This document shows positions 43,426 to 52,122 of a DNA stretch of 56,597 nt, piece by piece. Every line of letters starts with the position of its first letter. The stretch's first letter is position 1. A program made the position numbers and the translations under genes. The notes under the pieces are model-generated. The model ran no database searches. It was not told the origin of the DNA and worked only from the letters and a program-made list of their open reading frames with translations. Location: positions 1 to 56,597 of the forward strand of contig CAMWBA010000003.1 of the NCBI GenBank assembly GCA_947172355.1, read 5' to 3'. This stretch comes from an uncultured Bacillota bacterium (lineage in GTDB: Bacteria; Bacillota; Clostridia; Oscillospirales; Oscillospiraceae).

Positions 43426-45075
43426 ATGCGGAATAGTATCAAAAGGACCGTGTTTATCCGGGTTGCGGCGGCGTTGGTTTCTATCCTGCTCTTTAGCGGG
43501 GTGACCACGTTCAATATCCTGAGGATCAAGGGGATGCAGAAGGACAGCGCCGAATCGGTCGCCGTGCTGAACAACGCCAAGGATGCGAAGATTGGCCACT
43601 ATCTCTGGTCCATTAACTTGAGCAACGCACTGTATGCCAACGGGACCTTCCCCGGCACCGACGATACCCAGTGCGTACTGGGCAAGTGGGTCTACGGCGA
43701 GGCCGGAACCGATGACGCACAGATCCTGGCCCTGCGGGATGAGATCAAGCCCATGCATAAGGCGTTGCATCAGTCGGTGGGAGAGGCACAGCAGCTGATG
43801 GCCTCCAGCCCGGCCCGGGCCCAGGAGTACTATCAGACCACCATCCAGACCAACCTCACCAATTTGGTGGCTAAGCTGGACCAGGTGATTGATCGGGCGT
43901 CCACCATCAATCAGGCGTCCCTTGACCAGATGCAATCCACCATTATGTGGATGCAGGGGATTACTGCGGTCTGTCTGGTGCTGGCGCTGTTCTGCCTGAT
44001 CAGTCTGGTGATCTATGTGCTGAAGCACGTCCTTGCCCCCATTTTACATATCACCCGGAAGGTTCAGCCCCTGCAGGATGGGCAGCTGGACTTGGCGCTG
44101 GATTACAGCTCGGACAATGAGCTGGGCGATATGGCCAAGACGCTGTCCAAGTCGATGGAGCTGATTCGCAGCTATATCTGGGACTTGAACCGGGTGATGG
44201 AGCAGCTGGCTCAGGGGAACTTTAATACAAAAACCGCCACCCCCTTTATCGGAGATTTCCGCTCTATTGAGGAGTCGATCGACAGCCTGACCTCGAATCT
44301 ATCTGCCACCATTTCCCAGATCTATCAGGCGGAGCTGCGGGTGTCGGGCAATGCGGAGCAACTGTCTAACGGCGCCCAGACCCTGGCCCAGGGGGCCACA
44401 GAGCAGGCCAGCGCAGTGCAAGAGCTGTATGCCACCCTGGACAGCCTGTCCAAGAGTACTGCCCAGAATGTGGAGACCGCCGGAGAGGCCCGGGAGAATG
44501 CCCGCCAGACCGGTGAGCAGGTGAATCTGAGCAGCCAGCAGATGGAGGAGATGGTGGCCGCTATGAAGGACATCACCGAAGCCTCCCAGCAGATTGAAAA
44601 AATCATCGCTACGATTGAGGACATTGCCTTCCAGACCAACATTCTGGCTTTGAACGCCGCCGTGGAGGCCGCCCGCGCCGGGGCAGCCGGAAAGGGCTTT
44701 GCTGTGGTGGCTGACGAGGTACGCAATTTGGCCTCCAAGTCTGATGAGGCTGCCAAAGCCACCAAGGGCCTGATTGAAAACTCGGTCCAGGCCACCAGCC
44801 GGGGAAGCAAGATTGTCACCAGCGTATCCGTTACCTTGGGCAAGGTGCTGGAACTGGTAAACCGCTCCAACGCAGCCATGGGCCACATTGTTTCGGCGGT
44901 GGAGAACGACGCCGAGTCCATTGCCCAGGTCACCGAGGGCATCGGACAGATTTCTGCCGTGGTTCAGAGCAACTCGGCCAGCAGCGAGGAGTCGGCTGCG
45001 GTCAGTTCCGAGCTGTTCAGCCAGGTGAAGATTATGGAGGCTCAGGTGAAGAAGTTTAAACTGCGGGATCGATGA
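43426..45075 (+). CDS. Methyl-accepting chemotaxis protein with extracytoplasmic CZB-like zinc-binding sensor, 549 aa
   Basis: An N-terminal membrane helix (about residues 9-32) is followed by an outside domain of ~145 residues, a second helix (about 178-205), a HAMP domain, and a long coiled signalling domain with the conserved tip [18 protein letters not shown], then [20 protein letters not shown]. The outside domain carries His58-x2-Trp, Cys83-x2-Gly-x-Trp, His111 and His115, the 3-His/1-Cys pattern of chemoreceptor zinc-binding (CZB) domains. CZB usually lies inside the cell, so this position is uncommon. It should relay metal or hypochlorous-type signals to CheA. Start ATG 43426 has GGGG 9 bases upstream. 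Confidence 0.92.
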   Translation: MRNSIKRTVFIRVAAALVSILLFSGVTTFNILRIKGMQKDSAESVAVLNNAKDAKIGHYLWSINLSNALYANGTFPGTDDTQCVLGKWVYGEAGTDDAQILALRDEIKPMHKALHQSVGEAQQLMASSPARAQEYYQTTIQTNLTNLVAKLDQVIDRASTINQASLDQMQSTIMWMQGITAVCLVLALFCLISLVIYVLKHVLAPILHITRKVQPLQDGQLDLALDYSSDNELGDMAKTLSKSMELIRSYIWDLNRVMEQLAQGNFNTKTATPFIGDFRSIEESIDSLTSNLSATISQIYQAELRVSGNAEQLSNGAQTLAQGATEQASAVQELYATLDSLSKSTAQNVETAGEARENARQTGEQVNLSSQQMEEMVAAMKDITEASQQIEKIIATIEDIAFQTNILALNAAVEAARAGAAGKGFAVVADEVRNLASKSDEAAKATKGLIENSVQATSRGSKIVTSVSVTLGKVLELVNRSNAAMGHIVSAVENDAESIAQVTEGIGQISAVVQSNSASSEESAAVSSELFSQVKIMEAQVKKFKLRDR

Positions 45076-45100
45076 TGCCGGTTGAGGAAGGAGACAGACA

Positions 45101-45229
45101 ATGGGGTGGACGGTTATAGGATGGTTTGAAATGTTTATTGGTTGTATCCTGCCCCTGGCTGCCATTGGGCTGATCCTTGTTCGGACGGTCCAGGGTATCG
45201 CTGGAATAATCAAACATAATCGAAAATGA
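45101..45229 (+). CDS. Small single-pass membrane protein, 42 aa
   Basis: GAAGGAG (45086-45092) lies 8 bases before ATG 45101. The 42-residue product has one hydrophobic helix (CILPLAAIGLILVRTV) and a basic end (IIKHNRK). It starts 25 bases after the chemoreceptor stop and finishes just before a terminator, so it is co-transcribed with it. I recognise no family; a small accessory to the receptor is only a guess. Confidence 0.55.
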   Translation: MGWTVIGWFEMFIGCILPLAAIGLILVRTVQGIAGIIKHNRK

Positions 45230-45233
45230 AGCG

Positions 45234-45264
45234 AAAACCTCCCCAGCTCTCGCTGGGGAGGTTT
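45234..45264. terminator. Bidirectional terminator hairpin
   Basis: AAACCTCCCCAG (45235-45246) pairs with CTGGGGAGGTTT (45253-45264) around a 6-base loop. It separates the chemoreceptor unit from the convergent BTAD gene. Confidence 0.88.
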
Positions 45265-45271
45265 GTTATTT

Positions 45272-46471
45272 TTATGAGGGCAAGGAGGACAGCAGAGGCT
45301 GAACCGAGACCTGAAGCAGCGCAGGGGAATGGGGATATTGCCGGGCAAAGGCTCGGGTGATGCGGCTGGAGACCATCTGGCTGTCCTCATAGTTAGCATG
45401 GGGCAGGAGGAGTACAAATTGGGAGGCGCTGCACCGGGCAAAGGCGTCTCCCCGGCGCAGCCGCGCACCAATGATGGTCTCCAGATTGTCCATGGCCCGA
45501 TCCAGACTATGTTTGGCCAGGCCGGCGTTTTCCTCTCCAGACAGGGAGATCAGCACAACGTGGGGCGGAGTTCCGGTCCGCTCCGCCATCCGGGAGAGGG
45601 TGCAGCAGATGGCGCGAAAAAAGTCAAATTCACACAGGAACGCCCCATTCCCTGGGGAATCACTGAGCTGCTCCTGTAAAGTGACGGGGGAGATGGCTCT
45701 GGGGTCCCAGTCCCGCCGGGCCTGCTGATACAGCTGCCGCAGGTCGGACGAGGGCAAAACACCCCGCTGCGACAGCAGCTGTTGGTGGAACTTCTCGTAA
45801 AACTGGGCGGCCTCATCCCGGCGGTCCAAACGGAGCAGCGTCTCCAGCCGCCAGCGGCACAGGTCCTCCCGAAAGGGGTCCAGGGACAGGGCGGCCTGGG
45901 TCAGATGGGCAATCTCGTGCAGCCGCTCCCGGCGTGCCAGAAGGGGGAGGAGGGCGGCGGCGGTCTGAAAGTACCGTTCCCGCAGAGGCGGAACCTGAGC
46001 AGCGGCCCAGGGATGGCCCGCCAGAGCGGGGAGAAAGTCGCCCCGGTAAAGCTCTGTGGCGGACAGCCACAGAGAGATGCGGTCTTCTTCGGAATCGGTT
46101 TGACTCCCTGCCTGACACAGACGTGGAAATTCTTCGGTGTCTAAGGTGAGCGGGATCTGGGGATTCCACTGATAGCAGCCCTCCCGGCTGATAAGCAGTT
46201 CCCGTCCGGCGCCGCCGCCCAGCTGGTCCAGACAAGCGCGGGTCCGGTGAAGAATTGCCTTTAAGGTGTTAAGAGAGCCAACCCCCTGCTCCGGACCGTC
46301 CCAAAGCAAGTCGGTCAATTCCTGGTAGGGGAGGGGACGGTTTCGCTCCTGGATGAGACAGGCGAGGAGAAGGCAGAGCTTGCGGGAGCGGTCGTTGATG
46401 GTGATTTCGTTGTCATTCCGGCGGATGGAAAATCCGCCCAGCATCCGTACAGACAGCGGGGCAGCGGTCAT
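45272..46471 (-). CDS. BTAD/SARP-type regulator with a decayed GGDEF-like C-terminus, 399 aa
   Basis: The N-terminal winged HTH (SVRMLGGFSIRRNDNEITIN, then RSRKLCLLLACLIQERNRPL and NTLKAILHRTR) is the OmpR/SARP type, followed by a helical BTAD repeat region (about residues 115-260; SLDPFREDLCRWRLETLLRL). The last ~120 residues look like a diguanylate cyclase shell: RRGDAFARCSASQFVLLLP occupies the place of the signature loop, reading SASQF instead of GGDEF, so it cannot cyclise GTP and may bind a ligand or partner. Targets are unknown. It has its own promoter. Confidence 0.85.
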   Translation of the reverse strand: MTAAPLSVRMLGGFSIRRNDNEITINDRSRKLCLLLACLIQERNRPLPYQELTDLLWDGPEQGVGSLNTLKAILHRTRACLDQLGGGAGRELLISREGCYQWNPQIPLTLDTEEFPRLCQAGSQTDSEEDRISLWLSATELYRGDFLPALAGHPWAAAQVPPLRERYFQTAAALLPLLARRERLHEIAHLTQAALSLDPFREDLCRWRLETLLRLDRRDEAAQFYEKFHQQLLSQRGVLPSSDLRQLYQQARRDWDPRAISPVTLQEQLSDSPGNGAFLCEFDFFRAICCTLSRMAERTGTPPHVVLISLSGEENAGLAKHSLDRAMDNLETIIGARLRRGDAFARCSASQFVLLLPHANYEDSQMVSSRITRAFARQYPHSPALLQVSVQPLLSSLPS

Positions 46472-46776
46472 AGAGAGCTTCCTCCTGTTTTTGGAAATGG
46501 CATGTCTAGGGGATCGTTTTCTTTACGATAGCATATTTTTACCTCATTTGCAACGAATATTTTTATAGGCGCTGGAGGCGGAATCGGGCTATGGTTATAT
46601 GCAACAAAAAAATTTGAAAAATTTTTTCAAAAAAATACTTCCGTTTTGGCGGAAGCTGTGCTATACTGTGTATACGAGGAGGAAAAGCCGTCCAGGCTCC
46701 GAGAAGGGATGGGCGGATGCCTCGTAAGGAAATGAAACTATTTTATATGATCGGATGAAGAAATGAGGTATGGAAC
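46472..46776. promoter_or_regulatory. Divergent promoter region
   Basis: Leftward: TTGCAA (46548-46553), 17 bases and TATCGT (complement of 46525-46530) serve the BTAD gene. Rightward: TTCCGT (46639-46644), 17 bases and TATACT (46662-46667) serve the transglutaminase gene, with a CTTCCG/CGGAAG hairpin (46638-46655) overlapping its -35. The leader of the rightward gene is about 100 bases. No gene is seen here. Confidence 0.5.
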
Positions 46777-47802
46777 ATGAAGATCATGAAGCGGATCCTT
46801 CCCCTGACTTTAGCGGTGGCCATGCTGGCTGGCTGTGGGCAGGGAGTGGGGAGCGGCAGCTCCTCCAGCGGTGTGAATTTGGACGAGATTTATGTGGACC
46901 AGGTGGTTCTGGAGGAGTTTGTCATTGAGGATGAGGCGGTGGCTCTGGCCGGCGCTCCTGCCGCGCTGAACGACCTGATCCTGCCCGAAGCCTCCGGCGC
47001 CCTGGTAAAGCAGAACAGCCGGGCGACCATTGACTACTCCAACACCAAAGACGGCTATGTGATGGCCAACTTTACCGGGACCACCAGCAAGCGGCTGAAG
47101 GTTCTGGTCCGCGGTCCCTCCTATGCCGCCTCTCAGCTCCAGTATCAGTATGACATTACCCCGGGTAAGTGGTACACCTTCCCCTTGTCTGATGGGAACG
47201 GGGACTACACCGTCGCCGTTATGGAGAATACCACCGAGACCAAGTATGCACAGGTAGTGTCGGTGAAGTTCAGCGTGTCACTGACCGACGAGTTTGCCCC
47301 CTTCCTGCGCCCCAACCAGTATGTGGATTACGCCTCCGCGCCCAAGACGGTGGCCAAGGCCGCGGAGCTGGCTGGAAAGGAGAGCGATCCCCTCAAGCTG
47401 GTGGAGAAGATCTATGACTATGTGGTGAAGAATTTTACCTATGACAAGCAGCGGGCGGCCACCGTCCAGAGCGGTTATCTGCCTGTGCTGGATAGTGTGC
47501 TGGCGGAGCAGAAGGGAATCTGCTTCGACTATGCCGGCCTGATGACCGGTATGCTGCGCAGCTTGGGGGTGCCCTGCAAGCTGGTTACCGGCTATGTTCC
47601 CATCAGCGCGGGCAAGACCGGCTATCACGCCTGGATCAGCGTTTGGTCTGATCAGGACGGCTGGGTGGAGGGCGCAATCTACTTTGACGGCAGCGCCTGG
47701 CAGCGGATGGACCCCACCTTCGCCTCCTCCAGTAACAGCAGCGACTCCATTCTAAAGTATATCGGCGACGGCTCCAACTATAGTGTGAAGTATATTTACT
47801 GA
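46777..47802 (+). CDS. Transglutaminase-like lipoprotein, 341 aa
   Basis: A signal peptide MKIMKRILPLTLAVAMLAGC with a lipobox (LAGC) anchors it outside the membrane. After a Ser/Gly linker and a beta-rich region (about residues 60-170), the C-terminal part has a transglutaminase-like papain-fold core: Cys in KGICFDYAGLM, His in TGYHAWISVW and Asp in MDPTF complete the Cys-His-Asp triad. Such proteins act as surface proteases or cross-linkers. It has its own promoter and lies before the pilus-like cluster, but no functional link is shown. Confidence 0.88.
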   Translation: MKIMKRILPLTLAVAMLAGCGQGVGSGSSSSGVNLDEIYVDQVVLEEFVIEDEAVALAGAPAALNDLILPEASGALVKQNSRATIDYSNTKDGYVMANFTGTTSKRLKVLVRGPSYAASQLQYQYDITPGKWYTFPLSDGNGDYTVAVMENTTETKYAQVVSVKFSVSLTDEFAPFLRPNQYVDYASAPKTVAKAAELAGKESDPLKLVEKIYDYVVKNFTYDKQRAATVQSGYLPVLDSVLAEQKGICFDYAGLMTGMLRSLGVPCKLVTGYVPISAGKTGYHAWISVWSDQDGWVEGAIYFDGSAWQRMDPTFASSSNSSDSILKYIGDGSNYSVKYIY

Positions 47803-47928
47803 TCGGCGTAGTTGGGACGAAAGCTGGCCCGGCGCCTCCGATGGGGGGCGCCGGGGCCAGACGAAAGAGTCCAGCGGCAAAAGGAAAAAATATGGGAAAA
47901 GCTCTTTACGAAAGAAGAATTTTGTTTT

Positions 47929-47962
47929 AAAATGGGTTTGCGGTATGCCGTAAGCCCATTTT
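47929..47962 (+). terminator. Hairpin between the transglutaminase and the pilus-like cluster
   Basis: AAAATGGGTTTGCGG (47929-47943) pairs with CCGTAAGCCCATTTT (47948-47962) with two G-U pairs and a 4-base loop. The T4 end suits a terminator of the lipoprotein gene, about 125 bases past its stop. Confidence 0.65.
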
Positions 47963-48015
47963 AATATGATGGATCGAACGGGCAAACGAGAAGTCCGGTC
48001 CGGATGGGAGAATGT

Positions 48016-49062
48016 ATGAAGAATCAAAGCAAGATTTCTAACGATGAGCTTGCCACCCTGTGCCTGGAGCTGTCAATGCTGTTCCATGCGGGGATGGGAG
48101 CGGAGGACGCCTTGGCCCTCTTAGCGGAGGAGAGCGCCCCGGAGTATCAGCCCATGCTGTCCGCCATGGCCGAGCAGGTGGACAACGGAGCCACCTTGGC
48201 CGCCGCCATGCGGCAGGCAGAGCGGTTTCCGGTCTACGTCTGCGGTCTGGTGGAGGTGGGTGAGCGGTCCGGACGGACCGAGGAGGCCCTAACGGGCTTG
48301 GCTCGCTACTATGAAAGCCGTTCCCGACTGGATCGGCGGATCAAAAGCGCCCTGATGTATCCGGCGGTGATGATGCTGCTGATGCTGGTGGTGATCGGTG
48401 TGCTGCTGGTGCGGGTGCTGCCTATTTTTAATGACGTATACGCCTCACTGGGCGGACGGCTCACCGGCGTAGCCGGGGGACTGCTGGTGCTGGGCCGGTG
48501 GCTGGATGGCGCAATGCCCGTGCTGTGGGTGTTGCTGGCCGCTGCTGCGGTTTTCCTGGCCGCCTTTGCCGCGGCTCCCGGGTTCCGGGAGAAGCTCACC
48601 GCCTCCTGGCGCCGGAAGCGGGGGGACAAGGGACTGGCCCGGAAGATGAACGACGCCCGGCTGGCCCAGGCCCTGTCGATGGGAATGGCCAGCGGAATGC
48701 CGCTGGAGGATGCGGTGGAGCTGGCCTCCGGGCTGATGGAGGACATTCCTCAGGCCAAGGCCCGATGTCTGGACTGTCAGTCTCGTCTGCTCCAGGGGGA
48801 GCGGGTGAGCACGGCCATGCAGGAGAGCGGGCTGCTGCCCGCCGCCGCCTGCCGCCTGCTGGAGATGGGCCAGCGGGGAGGCGCAGGGGACGCCGCCATG
48901 GAAAAGATTGCTGACAATCTCTCCGAGGAGAGCGAGAACATCCTGGAGGAGAAAGTGAGCCGGGTGGAGCCCGCCCTGGTGCTGGTGTGCTCTCTTTTGG
49001 TGGGACTGATCCTGTTGTCGGTGATGCTGCCGCTGATGCACATTATGTCGGCCATTGGGTGA
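48016..49062 (+). CDS. pilC: Type II secretion / type IV pilus inner-membrane platform protein (PilC/GspF-like), 348 aa
   Basis: The protein has two T2SSF domains (about residues 10-125 and 205-325), each followed by hydrophobic segments: LARYYESRSRLDRRIKSALM then YPAVMMLLMLVVIGVLLVRV, and later EEKVSRVEPALVLVCSLLVG. This is the layout of PilC/GspF, which couples the cytoplasmic ATPase to the growing pseudopilus. ATG 48016 is preferred over 48004 because GGGAG stands 5 bases before it. It is first in a cluster that ends with a PilT-like ATPase. Confidence 0.9.
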   Translation: MKNQSKISNDELATLCLELSMLFHAGMGAEDALALLAEESAPEYQPMLSAMAEQVDNGATLAAAMRQAERFPVYVCGLVEVGERSGRTEEALTGLARYYESRSRLDRRIKSALMYPAVMMLLMLVVIGVLLVRVLPIFNDVYASLGGRLTGVAGGLLVLGRWLDGAMPVLWVLLAAAAVFLAAFAAAPGFREKLTASWRRKRGDKGLARKMNDARLAQALSMGMASGMPLEDAVELASGLMEDIPQAKARCLDCQSRLLQGERVSTAMQESGLLPAAACRLLEMGQRGGAGDAAMEKIADNLSEESENILEEKVSRVEPALVLVCSLLVGLILLSVMLPLMHIMSAIG

Positions 49063-49068
49063 GCGCCT

Positions 49069-49392
49069 ATGAGAATGAGAAGAACGCCCTGGGGGGCTCT
49101 GCTGCGGGGGGTGTTGCTGCCCGCGGCCTGTATCCTGGTGCTGGTGGCCTTCTCCACCGCCCTGGACAGCCTGAACAGCGGCCATGAGGCGGAGGACTTG
49201 AAGCAGCTGGAGGAGGCCCTGCGCCGGGGCTGTGTGGCCTGCTATGCCTCGGAGGGGGCCTATCCCCAGGATTTGGATTATTTGAAGGAGCACTACGGGG
49301 TCCAGGTGGACGAGACGCGGTACGACGTGCATTATGATGTATTCGCGGAAAATCTGATGCCGGATATCACAGTGCTGGTGAGGACGCCATGA
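49069..49392 (+). CDS. Pseudopilin-like small membrane protein, 107 aa
   Basis: One N-terminal membrane helix (about residues 9-30) follows a basic MRMRRTPWGALLRG. The outer part has EALRRGCVACYASEGAYPQD, then LDYLKEHYG, a pattern seen in pilin-like proteins of clostridia. A canonical prepilin cleavage site (G followed by F and Glu5) is not visible. It starts 6 bases after the PilC-like stop and overlaps the next gene by 4 bases, so it is part of the operon. A structural subunit is inferred from position. Confidence 0.7.
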   Translation: MRMRRTPWGALLRGVLLPAACILVLVAFSTALDSLNSGHEAEDLKQLEEALRRGCVACYASEGAYPQDLDYLKEHYGVQVDETRYDVHYDVFAENLMPDITVLVRTP

Positions 49393-49874
49393 GAAGAAAG
49401 CCTATCCAACATCATATCGACGGACTGGCCGCCCTGCTGCTCTTTGGAGTCTTTGCGGTGTGCGTGCTGGCGGTGCTCCTCACCGGAGCCAGTGCCTACC
49501 GTCGGCTGACCCAGCGGGACCAGGCCGCCTATGGCCGGCGGACCTGCGCCCAGTATATTGCAACCAAAGTGCGCCAGTCGGATGCCGGCTATGGCAACAT
49601 CGCGGTGAAGGACATCGGCGGCGCACAGGCCCTGATTCTGGATGCAGAGCAGGAGTATGTCACCTATCTCTACAGCTATGACGGCTGGCTGTGGGAGCTG
49701 TACACATGGAGCGGCGAGCCGCCCGTCCCAGGAGACGGCCAGCAGCTGATGGAGACGGAGCAGATCAGCTGGTCTCTGGAGGGACTGTTGCTCACGGTGG
49801 AGATTATCGCTCCCAGCGGGGCGGAGGACACCCTCCTGCTGGGACTTAGGAGCGGAGAGGGGTGGGACGCATGA
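49389..49874 (+). CDS. DUF4860-like single-pass membrane protein, 161 aa
   Basis: A basic N-terminus (MRRKPIQHHIDG) leads into a membrane helix (LAALLLFGVFAVCVLAVLL), then an outer domain of about 125 residues with YRRLTQRDQAAYGRRTCAQY followed by ATKVRQSD. The pattern fits DUF4860, which lies in pilus-like clusters of Firmicutes. It overlaps both neighbours (ATGA-type overlaps of 4 bases), so translation is coupled. Function is unknown but probably structural. Confidence 0.75.
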   Translation: MRRKPIQHHIDGLAALLLFGVFAVCVLAVLLTGASAYRRLTQRDQAAYGRRTCAQYIATKVRQSDAGYGNIAVKDIGGAQALILDAEQEYVTYLYSYDGWLWELYTWSGEPPVPGDGQQLMETEQISWSLEGLLLTVEIIAPSGAEDTLLLGLRSGEGWDA

Positions 49875-50335
49875 CAAAAAGCAAAGCCCCCCTGGCCATG
49901 ATGGAGCAGATGGTGATGCTGCTGGTCTTTGCCCTGGCGGCTGCCCTGTGTCTCCAGGCATTTGTAAAATCGGACGAGATGTCTAAACGGAGCGAGGCCC
50001 GGGACCGGGCTATGGTCCTGTGTCAAAATGTTGCTGAGGCCATGCGTGCCAGCGGCCTCAGCGCGAGTGAAGCAGCCTGGGAGGCCGCAGAAAAGCTGGG
50101 CTGCCGCTATGACAAAGGGACGCTCTATCAGGAGTACGATGAGAACTGGAACCCGGTAGAACCGGGAGAGCTTGGCGTTTATCGCCTGGATGCAGGGGGG
50201 ATCCCCACAGAGCTTCCCAATCTCCAAGCGGCACATGTGTGTGTGCGGAGAGGCTTCAACGCGGGCCAGGAGACAGAGACGATCTTTGAGCTTGAGGTCG
50301 CTTGGCAGTGGCAGGAGGTGAGCGCCCATGACTGA
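49871..50335 (+). CDS. Pseudopilin-like membrane protein, 154 aa
   Basis: The N-terminus MTKSKAPLAMMEQMVMLLVF has a Glu five residues after a Pro, in the same position as Glu5 of mature pilins, although the processing residue is not Gly. A single membrane helix (about residues 10-30) is followed by a soluble part with EARDRAMVLCQNVAEAMRAS. ATG 49871 overlaps the upstream stop; GTG 49862 is an alternative. It also overlaps the next gene by 8 bases. It is probably a minor pseudopilin. Confidence 0.7.
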   Translation: MTKSKAPLAMMEQMVMLLVFALAAALCLQAFVKSDEMSKRSEARDRAMVLCQNVAEAMRASGLSASEAAWEAAEKLGCRYDKGTLYQEYDENWNPVEPGELGVYRLDAGGIPTELPNLQAAHVCVRRGFNAGQETETIFELEVAWQWQEVSAHD

Positions 50336-50768
50336 GAAAAAAAGGGAGGGATTCGCCCCGCCGGCCCTGGGGGGCAGTTCCCTGCTGGTGGTCTTTGCCG
50401 TGCTGGCCCTGACGGTTTTTGCCCTGCTGTCCCTGTCCACCGTCCGGGCGGATGCGCGCCTGGGGGATGCCGCCGCCCAGGCGGTGAGCGGCTACTACGC
50501 TGCCGACTGCAAAGCCCAGGAGATTCTGGCTCGGCTGCGAAACGGGGAGATCCCGGTGGAGGTCACAGCCCACACGGAGGACTCCTGGCACCTTATGACC
50601 CGCTATGTCTACGCCGTCCCCATCTCTGACACCCAGGAGCTTCAGGTGGAGGTGCTGGTTGACACAGCGGACGGCAGCTACAGCGTCGAGCGCTGGCAGG
50701 CGGCCGCGACAGGCCGCTGGGAGGCGGACACCAGTTTGGAGCTCTGGGACGGGGAGATCATGTTTTAG
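50328..50768 (+). CDS. Pilus-cluster small membrane protein, 146 aa
   Basis: After MTEKKREGFAPPALGGSS there is one membrane helix (LLVVFAVLALTVFALLSLST). The outer part (about residues 40-146) has SGYYAADCKAQEILARL, similar in layout to the PilX/GspK-like minor pilins whose helix is followed by AxxAA-type residues. The GF at residues 8-9 could be a prepilin cleavage point but lacks Glu5. It overlaps the upstream gene and ends the pseudopilin run before the ATPase. Confidence 0.68.
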   Translation: MTEKKREGFAPPALGGSSLLVVFAVLALTVFALLSLSTVRADARLGDAAAQAVSGYYAADCKAQEILARLRNGEIPVEVTAHTEDSWHLMTRYVYAVPISDTQELQVEVLVDTADGSYSVERWQAAATGRWEADTSLELWDGEIMF

Positions 50769-50868
50769 GGCCGGTTGGAACCATGGGAAAGGGATTTTTG
50801 GTCGCTCCTTGTTTGTTGAGCGTCACAAGGTTCATATAGGCAAGAAGTAGAAACCTCAATATATTTTT

Positions 50869-50890
50869 CCGCTTTCCGCCGGGAAAGCGG
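50869..50890 (+). promoter_or_regulatory. Hairpin in the gap before the PilT-like gene
   Basis: CCGCTTTCC (50869-50877) pairs with GGAAAGCGG (50882-50890) around GCCG. No T run follows, so it is more likely a leader or RNA-processing element than a terminator. Confidence 0.4.
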
Positions 50891-50947
50891 CAGAGTTTGC
50901 CGGAAAAGGCTGGATGGAATCACAAAACCGAATGGAGAGAACAGGTT

Positions 50948-52021
50948 ATGGAAAAGGTACTGGACTATTTGGGTCTGATGAAGGAGGACAAGGCGTCCGA
51001 TTTGTTTATTATGGCCGGCACGCCGGTCTGCGAGAAATGTGAGGGCCGTTTTGTCTACTTTAACGGTACGGGGCGGGTGACATCGCTGGCCGAGGCGAAG
51101 AAGCTCTCGCCGGACGAGACAGAGATCTTGGTCCAGGAGATATACCAGGAGGCCAAACGGGACATCGCCCGCTTTAAGGAGCGGGGCGACGATGACTTTG
51201 CCCTGTCTGTACCCAATCTGGCCCGCTTCCGGGTGAATGTCTATAAACAGCGCAACTCCATGGCTGCCGTGCTTCGTATGGTCTCTTATGGAATCCCCGA
51301 CCCGGGAGAGATGTCCATTGACGAGGAACGGGTGATGAAGCGGGTAACCAATTTGTCCAGCGGCCTGGTGCTGATTACCGGGACGGCGGGCAGCGGGAAA
51401 TCGACAACCCAGGCGTGTATTATTGACCGGATCAACCAAGATCCGGAAAAAAATTACCATATTATCACCCTGGAGGATCCGGTGGAATATCTGCACCGGA
51501 ACAAGTACAGTATAGTCAGCCAGCGGGAGATCGGCATTGATGCCCAGGACTATCAGTCCGGATTGCGGGCCTGTCTGCGGCAGGCTCCCGATGTAATTTT
51601 GCTGGGGGAGATGCGGGATCAGGAGACCATCCGGACGGTGATGACCGCCGCCGAGACTGGCCATCTGGTCATTGCAACTCTGCATACCAGCAGTGCAATC
51701 AATGCGGTGGACCGGATTGTGGATACCTTCCCGGAGGGGCAGCAGCCTCAGATCCGGATGCAGCTGAGCTCTGTGCTGAAAACGGTCATTGCTCAGCGAC
51801 TGCTCCGGGGAACAGACGGCAGGCTGATCCCCTCGTTTGAGATTATGAACGCCACCACAGCGGTGAAAAATATCATCCGTATGGGAAAAACCGACCAGCT
51901 GCGCAATACCATCGCCTCCGGGAAGGACGACGGGATGATTACCATGGATAAATACATCCAGGAGCTGCTGGGAAAAGGAAAGATCACCAAGGAGACGGCG
52001 GAGAAAGCGCTGGAGGAGTAA
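50948..52021 (+). CDS. pilT: PilT-type retraction/assembly ATPase, 357 aa
   Basis: The protein is a hexameric secretion-type ATPase: N-terminal domain with DKASDLFIMAGTPV, Walker A GTAGSGKSTTQ, Asp box EDPVEYLH, Walker B VILLGEMRD and His box ATLHTSSAINAVDRIVD. These point to the PilT branch rather than PilB/GspE, because the tetracysteine metal loop of the extension ATPases is absent. The AIRNLIRE-like PilT signature is seen only in a changed form (AVKNIIRMGKTDQL). Start ATG 50948 has GGAGAG 8 bases upstream. It lies at the end of the PilC-pseudopilin cluster. A hairpin terminator follows. Confidence 0.92.
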   Translation: MEKVLDYLGLMKEDKASDLFIMAGTPVCEKCEGRFVYFNGTGRVTSLAEAKKLSPDETEILVQEIYQEAKRDIARFKERGDDDFALSVPNLARFRVNVYKQRNSMAAVLRMVSYGIPDPGEMSIDEERVMKRVTNLSSGLVLITGTAGSGKSTTQACIIDRINQDPEKNYHIITLEDPVEYLHRNKYSIVSQREIGIDAQDYQSGLRACLRQAPDVILLGEMRDQETIRTVMTAAETGHLVIATLHTSSAINAVDRIVDTFPEGQQPQIRMQLSSVLKTVIAQRLLRGTDGRLIPSFEIMNATTAVKNIIRMGKTDQLRNTIASGKDDGMITMDKYIQELLGKGKITKETAEKALEE

Positions 52022-52051
52022 GGGGGACCCATCAAAGCTATCGTGACCTTG

Positions 52052-52085
52052 AAAATCGGCCCGCCCGGAAGGGCTGGCCGATTTT
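52052..52085 (+). terminator. Terminator of the PilT-like gene
   Basis: AAAATCGGCC (52052-52061) pairs with GGCCGATTTT (52076-52085). The T4 ends the stem, 30 bases past the stop. Confidence 0.75.
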
Positions 52086-52122
52086 GCGAATATGTACCAA
52101 CTCCGGGTGGAACACCAGAGAG

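Noticed and set aside
52022-52122. Coding continuation of the ABC ATPase fragment towards the PilT-like gene
   Set aside because: The frame after FQSYAL has no similarity to the family and runs through the PilT-like terminator.
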